The translations under genes were made by a program, and so were the position numbers. From positions 146,317 through 210,316 of the forward strand of contig JAFVHU010000152.1 in assembly GCA_017474385.1 (NCBI GenBank): a stretch of 64,000 nt of DNA, written 5' to 3'. A model generated the notes under the pieces. It did not search any database. It had not been told where the DNA came from and was given only the letters and a program-made list of their open reading frames with translations. Below are positions 17,685-24,382 of the stretch, in pieces; positions within the stretch are counted from its first letter, which is position 1; each line of letters opens with the position of its first letter. The stretch comes from Afipia sp. Lineage in GTDB: Bacteria; Pseudomonadota; Alphaproteobacteria; Rhizobiales; Xanthobacteraceae.

Positions 17685-17710
17685 CTGCTCCGGGGGTGCG
17701 CCCGGAGCAG
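17685..17710 (-). terminator. Terminator after allH
   Basis: Perfect 10-bp stem CTGCTCCGGG / CCCGGAGCAG with a 6-nt loop, 37 bp beyond the allH stop. On the minus strand it is followed by TTCTTTCTC. It separates allH from the HpxW-like gene, which has its own promoter. Confidence 0.7.
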
Positions 17711-17746
17711 CCAAGTTGGGAGAAAGTCTGTTGGAATGTGGTGGTG

Positions 17747-18718
17747 TTAAATGCTGCGGAGAACTCGATGCCGCTCTTCATCACAGGCGAAATAGCGATC
17801 GACCGCCCGCATCGCGATCAGGGCACCGGCAAAGCCGTCCCTGCCCGAACTGTGACCGATCGCCGATACGGCAACCAAAGCCTGATTCACGCGATTTACG
17901 TCGCCCCTTATCGTGACCTGAATTGCAGCATGCATTGCGGCGGCCCCGTAGCCCAGCGCAGCTGTTCGCAGATGTATCCCGCTGATGTCGTTGGTGCGAT
18001 CAAGGTGATTGCGGCAGGCACTCCACAGCAACTCCCGCACATTCGGCAAATCGAGTTCCGCCAGCGCAATGAGCGCGCCTCCGAGTAAGTCGTCACCGGA
18101 CGGCGTCAAGCCCGGCCCCAGACCAATCAGTGTTACAAGTTCTGCGCTGTCCGCCGGCGACGGAGCGCGTCCACTGAGTGCGTCAGTGATGACGCGATCA
18201 AGAGCATCAATTCCCGTCGCGGCGGCAGCAACAAGTGGCGAGGGCTTCACAGGGCGCTGCGCGCAACCCACTGCCGCCAATCCCTCCTCCGCCGCACCCA
18301 CATGAAAAGATTCATCAACGGCGCCGAGCCCAAGCCGCAACCCTGCATGCGTCCAGCTTGCTGGCGGTTCCGGCCTCCAAATGAACGCATCGCCCAACGT
18401 CGCGAACGGCCTGCTATCGATACGGAGAGCTGAACCGGTCACCGCGACTCCGCCACCTATCGCTGGCCAGCGAAGCGGCCGCCGCTCGCACAAGACATGC
18501 AGCGGACCAGAGCCAAGATGTGGGAGACCAACACAGATCCACTGGCCGCCAAGCACGGCATAAAACGAACTCTCGAAAACAGCGACAACCTGCCCCTCGC
18601 TCTCGCTCAGAAGAGTCTTCTCGGCGAGCAGACCAAGCTCGAAAACGGCCAGCAACGGCCGGACTCCGGCTCGCCCCGACCGTGACACCGAAGTTTCTAT
18701 TCGATCCGCTATTGCCAT
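17747..18718 (-). CDS. allH: AllH (YlbF, DUF2877) subunit of oxalurate carbamoyltransferase
   Basis: 323-residue DUF2877 protein. The family signature LIGLGPGLTPSGDDLLGGALIAL is present near residues 208-232, followed by HLRTAALGYGAAAMHAAI and the Asn/His-rich C-terminal part. E. coli AllH (YlbF) is the third subunit of the FdrA-AllG-AllH oxalurate carbamoyltransferase. It is transcribed alone: the promoter palindrome lies 40 bp upstream and a terminator follows. The gene is 3 kb from allG/fdrA but under the same predicted operator, which ties the complex together. Confidence 0.88.
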   Translation of the reverse strand: MAIADRIETSVSRSGRAGVRPLLAVFELGLLAEKTLLSESEGQVVAVFESSFYAVLGGQWICVGLPHLGSGPLHVLCERRPLRWPAIGGGVAVTGSALRIDSRPFATLGDAFIWRPEPPASWTHAGLRLGLGAVDESFHVGAAEEGLAAVGCAQRPVKPSPLVAAAATGIDALDRVITDALSGRAPSPADSAELVTLIGLGPGLTPSGDDLLGGALIALAELDLPNVRELLWSACRNHLDRTNDISGIHLRTAALGYGAAAMHAAIQVTIRGDVNRVNQALVAVSAIGHSSGRDGFAGALIAMRAVDRYFACDEERHRVLRSI

Positions 18719-18756
18719 ATCCGACTCTCAGGCGACCCGCGCCTCGAAAAGCAGAT

Positions 18757-18787
18757 AAGTAATAATATTCTTACTTATTGATGTCAA
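18757..18787 (-). promoter_or_regulatory. Promoter with palindromic operator, allH
   Basis: Minus strand: TTGACA at 18782-18787, 17-bp spacer, TATTAC at 18759-18764. The palindrome AAGTAATAATATTCTTACTT covers 18757-18776 and extends to arms ATAAGTAA/TTACTTAT. Same design as the sites at 15733 and 17561. Confidence 0.7.
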
Positions 18788-18889
18788 ATGGCAAAGCGCG
18801 CCGCGTGCGGACGCCCGATAGCATCAAAGGCATGATCGGGAATGGAATCGCTGACGCACGCCCCGCGGAAGCGTGCCAATAAGACGAGG

Positions 18890-19639
18890 TTAAACGAGGT
18901 TGGACGCTTTTCCCTGCACGGGCGAAAGTTTCGGTGAAGGCACCTTCTTCCCGTCCTTGCGCGACGCATCGGGAACCGTCAGCCACGCCATGATGACATC
19001 GTGCGCGTGCCTGCGGCGGTCTTCAAGCCAGTTCGGATCGCCCAGATCCTTGTCGAACATCAGCGACAGCGTGTGCCGGTTCGACACATGGAAATAACTG
19101 AACGCCGTAATCGTCACGTAGAGCTGGATCGGGTCCACCCCGCCGCGGAAAATTGCGGCCGCCACGCCGCGCCGCAGAATGTTCTCGATGTTGGATACAA
19201 GCGGCATCGTCAGCGCGGCGATCTTGCGGGATTTGCGAAGATATTTTCCGCGCTGCAGATTCTCCGTGTTGATCATCGCGATGTAATCTTGGTGATTCTG
19301 GAAGAACGTGAACGTAAAATCGACCAGTTCACGCAGAGCCCCCGCGGGATCGAGGCTGTCGAGATTAAGCTGCTGCTCGGCGGCACGGATATCCGTATAG
19401 ACGTGTTCCAGAGCAGCCAGATACAGCCCGTCCTTGTCGCCGAAGTAATGATACAGCAGGCGCATGTTGGCCTTCGCGCGATGCGCAATCGCGTCGACGC
19501 GCGCCCCGCCAAGTCCGTTCCGACAGAACTCATAAGTCGCAGCTTGCAGAATCGATTCCTTGGTGAGGGCGGAATCCCGTTTGCGCTTGCCGCCGGCGGC
19601 TTTCTTACGTGCGGGCTTCTTTGCTGACGTCTCATTCAT
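18890..19639 (-). CDS. TetR-family transcriptional regulator
   Basis: 249-residue one-component repressor. A basic Lys/Arg-rich N-terminal tail (KKPARKKAAGGKRKR) precedes the HTH: LTKESILQAATYEFCRNGLGGARVDAIAHRAKANMRLLYHYFGDKDGLY at about residues 24-73, a textbook TetR DNA-binding domain. The C-terminal ligand domain is all-helical and contains TETDxI-like features (FTFFQNHQDYIAMINTENLQRGKYL) similar to NicS-type regulators. Encoded inside the ureide island between allH and the deaminase gene. It is the only regulator of the island, so it is the natural candidate for the shared AGTAA...TTACT palindrome. No copy of that palindrome is visible before its own start. Confidence 0.9.
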   Translation of the reverse strand: MNETSAKKPARKKAAGGKRKRDSALTKESILQAATYEFCRNGLGGARVDAIAHRAKANMRLLYHYFGDKDGLYLAALEHVYTDIRAAEQQLNLDSLDPAGALRELVDFTFTFFQNHQDYIAMINTENLQRGKYLRKSRKIAALTMPLVSNIENILRRGVAAAIFRGGVDPIQLYVTITAFSYFHVSNRHTLSLMFDKDLGDPNWLEDRRRHAHDVIMAWLTVPDASRKDGKKVPSPKLSPVQGKASNLV

Positions 19640-19835
19640 TCGTGCACCTGGTCAACACCATTGAAAGCATTTGGTGACTTTAACATAGTTGCCGTTACCG
19701 GCGGGGTCATTCGACCTCTGAAACTGCATTCTGCAGGCAATACTGGTCCTAGCTACCACATCGCCGCGACAGCAATCAAATGACGAGATCGGCCGTCCGC
19801 ACCGGATGGGCGGCCTATTGGCCGGTGCACTTGCT

Positions 19836-21041
19836 TCAACGCGCATCGGAGATCGTCGCGCCGTTGCGGGCGACCAGCCGGCCGGCTTTATAGACGTCGC
19901 GGGGTTTGGGCCGCGCGATAACCGCCTCCTGAACATGCTGCGCATCGATTACGAGAAAATCCGCAGGTCCGCCTTCCGCAAGACCATACCCCTCAATATT
20001 GAGGGCTCGCGCCGCCTGTGACGTCACCATGTCGAATGCAAGCGTGAGTTCCGCGTCGGTATTGAAGCCCGAGCAATATCCCACGATCATCGCCCGTTCG
20101 AGCAGATCGCCGTCGCCATAAGGCCACCAGGAATCGCGAATGTTGTCGTTGCCCGCGAAAACATTCACGCCGGCTTCGTGAAGCAACAGGACCGGCGGAA
20201 AGGCATGGGCGCCGGGGGCATTCGTCAGAATCGAAACCCCCGCCTCCGCGAGCTGATTTGCCGTCCGCTGCGCGACATCACGTGGAACCTGACCCAGCGC
20301 ATAGGCGTGACTGATCGTCACCCTGCCGCCAAGCCCGACCGCCTTCGTGCGCCGCGCGATCTCCTCGATTTCGAACACACCGAGCAGATCGCCGTCGTGC
20401 AGATGGATGTCGATGCCGACGCCATGACGCTCCGCGACGTCGAAGATAGCATCGAGATGTCCCGCGATATCCCCGTCGTAGCCAGCCGGATCGAGACCTC
20501 CGACAAGATCGGCCCCGTTGCGGACGGCCTCGTTGAGCAATTCGCGCGTGCCGGGCGCGGTCACGATGCCGCTTTGCGGAAAGGCGACAATCTGGATCGA
20601 CACCTTGTTCCGATGTGCGTCACGCGCCGCCGCCACCTGTTCAAGGTTACGCAATCCGATCTGTGGATCGATATCGACGTGGCTGCGCATGTGGGTCGTT
20701 CCTTGCGAAACGCACAGTTCGATCAGGCCGGCGGCGCGTACGGGAATCGGCTTCGCCTTGGCAAGTGCCTGTTTCTCAAACTCGACCCGTTCGCGGACGT
20801 TGAAGCCTGCGGTGCACAGCCGATGCGGCTTCCATTCGTCGCCGATGAAACCCTTGTCGAGATGGATATGGCCGTCCACCAGACCCGGCAGCACGAGGCG
20901 ATGTTTGAGATCGGAACTTTCACGTGCCGCAATGCGCAGACCGGCTGCGATAGCGGAAATGCGCCCGTTCTTCACGGCGATATCGACCGTTCGCCCATCG
21001 GACAGTCGTGCATTTTGAAACAGCGTGTCGATATCGGTCAA
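19836..21041 (-). CDS. Cytosine-deaminase-like amidohydrolase
   Basis: 401-residue metal-dependent hydrolase of the amidohydrolase superfamily, CodA/AtzC branch. Metal and catalytic residues are visible: HIHLDKGF (two His), HMRSHVDIDPQ, GIDIHLHDGD (His), TISHAYALG (His), and the Asp in FAGNDNIRDSWWPYGDGDLLERA. Members deaminate or hydrolyse cyclic C=N or C-NH groups in pyrimidine, triazine or creatinine-like rings. The start is probably a TTG (GGGGA 6 bp upstream). It lies 63 bp after the deacetylase-fold gene and is probably in one operon with it. The substrate is inferred only to be a cyclic nitrogen compound feeding the oxalurate enzymes. Confidence 0.85.
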   Translation of the reverse strand: MTDIDTLFQNARLSDGRTVDIAVKNGRISAIAAGLRIAARESSDLKHRLVLPGLVDGHIHLDKGFIGDEWKPHRLCTAGFNVRERVEFEKQALAKAKPIPVRAAGLIELCVSQGTTHMRSHVDIDPQIGLRNLEQVAAARDAHRNKVSIQIVAFPQSGIVTAPGTRELLNEAVRNGADLVGGLDPAGYDGDIAGHLDAIFDVAERHGVGIDIHLHDGDLLGVFEIEEIARRTKAVGLGGRVTISHAYALGQVPRDVAQRTANQLAEAGVSILTNAPGAHAFPPVLLLHEAGVNVFAGNDNIRDSWWPYGDGDLLERAMIVGYCSGFNTDAELTLAFDMVTSQAARALNIEGYGLAEGGPADFLVIDAQHVQEAVIARPKPRDVYKAGRLVARNGATISDAR

Positions 21042-21104
21042 TTGAAGTCCCCAAATCTGTAAGCAAGCGAATGCGTCGTCAGTCGGCCGCGCGACAGCGC
21101 TGTG

Positions 21105-22100
21105 TCATGACTGGATGATTCCTTCCGGGAGTGTCCGACAATAATCGGCGATACCTCCAGCCGTGGTGATCCAGATGTCGCTGCGCTTCGCGACGATGGT
21201 TTGCAGCGCACGCCGCAGCGGCCGCAGACGATGCGGCTGGCCCACCAGATAAGGATGCAGCGCGATGCCCATCACGAGCGATTGCTTCGTCGATTGCTCC
21301 AGCATTTCCTCGAAGTTGTCGACGATCATTTGTGCAAACTGCTCGCCCGAATCCTTCCGGCCGACGATGGAAGGAATGTCGTTCAACTCCTGCGGATACG
21401 GCACCGATAGAATTTTCCCGCCATTGCGGGTTGAAAACCAGATCGGCTGATCGTCCATGCACCAGTCGAGCAGATAGCCGTAACCGGCCTCGGCCAACAA
21501 ATCCGGCGTGAGGTGGGATTGCGAAATCCACGGTCCGAGCCAACCTGCCGGCTGGCGCCCCTCAGCGTCAGAGATCACCGCAGTGCACTCGGCGATCAGT
21601 TGCCGCTCTTCCGCTTCGAGCAATATTCCCTGCCGCTCGGAATTTGTCCGCCCATGACCGACCACCTCGGATCCGCGCTTCCGAAAAGCATCCATCACTT
21701 CCGGGCAGTAGTGGTAGATGCTGCTGTTCGCGAGCACTGACACGGGCAGCGACAACTCGTCGAAAAGATCGATCAGCCGCCAGACACCAACCCGATTGCC
21801 GTAGTCGCGCCAGGCATAATTCAGAACATCCGGATGCGGCCCTCCGGGACACAGCTCGGCTCCCAGCCCGTCGCCGAATGTAAAATGCTCAAGATTCAGG
21901 CCGATATAGACCGCGAGGCGCTTGCCGTCCGGCCAGTTGAAATCGGGCCGGTTGACGATCGCGCTGTAGCCATATCGCCCGTGCGAAGGAACCTCGAAGA
22001 CCTTGCCGGCGCGCGAACGCAATTGATTTTTCGGACTGCTCGAAGCATCGGCAACTGCCCCAGATATGGGCACATTCTGCTCCTCAGTCGGCTTGGACAT
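21105..22100 (-). CDS. Polysaccharide-deacetylase-fold hydrolase, PuuE-like
   Basis: 331 residues of the NodB/CE4 fold, in the subgroup that includes the cofactor-independent allantoinase PuuE. Segments DVLNYAWRDYGNRVGVWRLIDLFDEL, SEVVGHGRTNSERQ and GWLGPWISQSHLTPDLLAEAGYGYLLDW are typical of PuuE relatives, which open hydantoin-type rings. The ATG at 22100 has GGAG 9 bp upstream. Divergent from the ABC transporter genes, sharing a control region with a degenerate copy of the island palindrome. Role inferred: hydrolysis of a cyclic amide taken up by the transporter. Confidence 0.82.
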   Translation of the reverse strand: MSKPTEEQNVPISGAVADASSSPKNQLRSRAGKVFEVPSHGRYGYSAIVNRPDFNWPDGKRLAVYIGLNLEHFTFGDGLGAELCPGGPHPDVLNYAWRDYGNRVGVWRLIDLFDELSLPVSVLANSSIYHYCPEVMDAFRKRGSEVVGHGRTNSERQGILLEAEERQLIAECTAVISDAEGRQPAGWLGPWISQSHLTPDLLAEAGYGYLLDWCMDDQPIWFSTRNGGKILSVPYPQELNDIPSIVGRKDSGEQFAQMIVDNFEEMLEQSTKQSLVMGIALHPYLVGQPHRLRPLRRALQTIVAKRSDIWITTAGGIADYCRTLPEGIIQS

Positions 22101-22144
22101 TTTTGAAAACTCCTTCAAAGTGATTATGGCCGCTTGACATTCCG

Positions 22145-22177
22145 ACTATAGTTGAAGAAAGTTTTTACTTCCGTCAA
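22145..22177 (-). promoter_or_regulatory. Putative promoter and degenerate palindrome between hydrolase and ABC transporter
   Basis: Minus strand TTGACG at 22172-22177, followed by GAAGTAAAAACTTTCTTC. The right half matches the island operator (AAxAAnnTTnTTACT read on the plus strand at 22155-22169); the other arm is weaker. A TATAGT on the minus strand at 22145-22150 is 21 bp from the -35, so the exact -10 is unsure. It lies between divergent genes and could control both. Confidence 0.5.
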
Positions 22178-22261
22178 GTTCGCGAAACGATGAGCGGCGG
22201 AAATGCTGGCGAGTTTGTTCTCGATACGGAGAGCGACCGCCTTATCGGGAGGAATAACAGA

Positions 22262-23470
22262 ATGCGCTACAATTCGACATCATCGAACCGTGCCTTTTCT
22301 CGTCCTTCGTTCCTGCAAGGCGTGATGGGCGCGGCCTTCGCGGCAACACTGGCCGTTTCACCGGCTCACGCCGCCGACCCTATCAAGATTGGTCTCGTCA
22401 CTGCCCTTTCCGGTCAATCGGCACGCGCTGGGGAAGCTCTGACTCGCGGAGCCACCATCGCCATCGAAGAGATCAACGCCAAGGGCGGCGTTCTCGGCCG
22501 GCCACTTGAACTCGTGCGCCGCGATGACGAAAGCAATCCGGCGAAAGGACTCATCGCCGCACGCGAGTTGATCCAGCGTGAGAAGGTTTCAGCCCTGCTC
22601 GGCGGCCTCGACACGCCGGTTGCTCTCGCGATCGTGCCGTTCGTCAACAACGCCAAGATGCCATTCGTCGTGCCATGGGCTGCTGGCACCAACATCACGC
22701 AGAACGGCGCCGCCGACAACTATGTGTTCCGTGTCTCCGCGATGGATGATGAAGTCGACAAGGCCATCGTCCAGTTCGCCCGCAAGACCTACGACACCAA
22801 AAAGCCCGGCCTGATCCTGGTCAACAATCCGTGGGGCGAGTCGAACGAGCATGGCCTCAAGGCAGCCATGAAAGCATCTGGCACTGAGCCCGCCGGCATC
22901 GAGAAGTTCGAAGGCAACGACGTCGATGTCGTGCCGCAGCTTTCGCGCTTGAAGCAGGCAGGCGCCGATACGTTGTTCCTGGTCGGTAACGTCGGCCCCG
23001 CTTCGCAGGTGGTGAAGTCGCTCGACCGGATGGGATGGGCTCCGCCGATCGTCTCGCATTGGGGTCCCGCCGGCGGGCGCTTCACCGAACTTGCAGGCCC
23101 GAATGCCAAGAACGTGATTTTCGTTCAGACCTACAGCTTCTTCGGCGACCTCTCGCCCGTCGGCAAGAAAGTCATCGCGGCACTGCAGGCGAAGTATCCG
23201 GACATCAAGGGTCCGGCTGACATCACACCCGCCGTCGGCGTTGCCAACGCCTACGACTCGGTCCTCGTCATTGCGAAAGCAATCGAGAAGGCCGGCAAGG
23301 CAGAGCCGGTCGCAATTCGCGACGGCCTCTATGCAATCGACCGTGTCGACGGCCTGATCAAGACCTATGACAAGCCGTTCACGAAGACGAAGCACGATGC
23401 GCTCACGGAGAACGACTACATCTGGACGCGCTTCGAGGACAACCACATCCTGCCGTTCGTGAAGAAGTAA
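22262..23470 (+). CDS. ABC transporter substrate-binding protein, Leu/Ile/Val family
   Basis: Periplasmic binding protein of about 402 residues. The ATG at 22262 has GGAGG 9 bp upstream and gives an Arg-containing N-region and signal ending SPAHAADP. The type I fold is evident: IKIGLVTALSGQSARAGEALTRGATIAIEEINAKGGVLGRPLELVRRDDES. Although the family is named for branched amino acids, members bind many small amides and acids. Divergent from the PuuE-like hydrolase and followed by livH and the fused livMGF gene; it probably imports the cyclic nitrogen compound degraded by the island. Confidence 0.9.
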   Translation: MRYNSTSSNRAFSRPSFLQGVMGAAFAATLAVSPAHAADPIKIGLVTALSGQSARAGEALTRGATIAIEEINAKGGVLGRPLELVRRDDESNPAKGLIAARELIQREKVSALLGGLDTPVALAIVPFVNNAKMPFVVPWAAGTNITQNGAADNYVFRVSAMDDEVDKAIVQFARKTYDTKKPGLILVNNPWGESNEHGLKAAMKASGTEPAGIEKFEGNDVDVVPQLSRLKQAGADTLFLVGNVGPASQVVKSLDRMGWAPPIVSHWGPAGGRFTELAGPNAKNVIFVQTYSFFGDLSPVGKKVIAALQAKYPDIKGPADITPAVGVANAYDSVLVIAKAIEKAGKAEPVAIRDGLYAIDRVDGLIKTYDKPFTKTKHDALTENDYIWTRFEDNHILPFVKK

Positions 23471-23506
23471 ACCGGCTCGTTAGCCGACAACCAAGGCGGT
23501 CAGCAC

Positions 23507-24382
23507 ATGTCACTTCTTCCTGCGATCATCACAGGACTGGCGCTCGGCAGCATGTACGGGCTGCTCGCGCTTGGCTTTCACGTTACTTACGCCGTATCCG
23601 GCACGGTGAACTTCTCCCAGGGCAGCTCGATGACCCTGGGAGCCGTTGCCGGATACTTTTTCCTGGTTCTGTGGGGCTGGCCGGGTGCTCTCGGCATTCC
23701 GGCTGTCCTCGCGATCTGCGCCCTGTATGGCCTCATCATCGAACGCTATGCCGTGCGTCCGTTCGTGCAGCGCGGATCGGACAACTGGCTGATGGCGACC
23801 GTCGCCGTCGGCATCATCGTCGATAACCTGATGCTGTTTGTGTTCGGCAAGGAGCCCCGCGGCTTTCCCTCGATACTCGCGGTGAAGCCTATCCAGATCG
23901 TCGAAGGAGCGGGCGTCTATCCGCTTCAGCTTCTGATCCCGGTCATCGGCCTCCTGCTGGCAACGGCGCTTCATCTTTTCACCCGCCGGACGCGCCACGG
24001 CGTCGCCATGCTCGCCGTCGTGCAAAATCCGGGAGCAGCGCGCCTGATGGGCATCGATGTCGGCCGCGCCATCGCTGCAAGCTACGCGGCGTCAGCGGTT
24101 CTCGCCGGGATCGCCGCGCTCTTGATCGCACCGCTGTTCAACGTCTCTTCAGAAATGGGCACGCTGTTCGGCATCAAGGCATTTGCCGCCGCGATCATCG
24201 GAGGCCTCGGCAGCGCATGGGGCGTGATGCTGGCCGGACTTTGTCTCGGTCTCATCGAGGTGTTCGCCACCAGCTATCTCGGCTCGGTTTACACACAGAT
24301 CATCACATTCGCTTCCGTCATCGTGATTCTCGTCGTTCTGCCTCACGGGCTGCTCGGCCGCGCTGGAGTGAAAAAGGTATGA
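23507..24382 (+). CDS. LivH-type ABC transporter permease
   Basis: 291-residue inner-membrane permease of the branched-chain amino acid transporter class. Starts MSLLPAIITGLALGSMYGLLALGFHVTYAVSGTVNFSQGSSMTLGA, the usual LivH N-terminus, and contains RRTRHGVAMLAVVQNPGAARLMGIDV and GLGSAWGVMLAGLCLGLIE. 36 bp after the binding-protein gene, with a 4-bp ATGA overlap into the fused downstream gene. Confidence 0.92.
   Translation: MSLLPAIITGLALGSMYGLLALGFHVTYAVSGTVNFSQGSSMTLGAVAGYFFLVLWGWPGALGIPAVLAICALYGLIIERYAVRPFVQRGSDNWLMATVAVGIIVDNLMLFVFGKEPRGFPSILAVKPIQIVEGAGVYPLQLLIPVIGLLLATALHLFTRRTRHGVAMLAVVQNPGAARLMGIDVGRAIAASYAASAVLAGIAALLIAPLFNVSSEMGTLFGIKAFAAAIIGGLGSAWGVMLAGLCLGLIEVFATSYLGSVYTQIITFASVIVILVVLPHGLLGRAGVKKV

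Noticed and set aside
22589-23446. 285-codon minus-strand frame opposite the binding protein gene
   Set aside because: The plus frame has a signal peptide, the family fold and a ribosome site; the minus frame has none.
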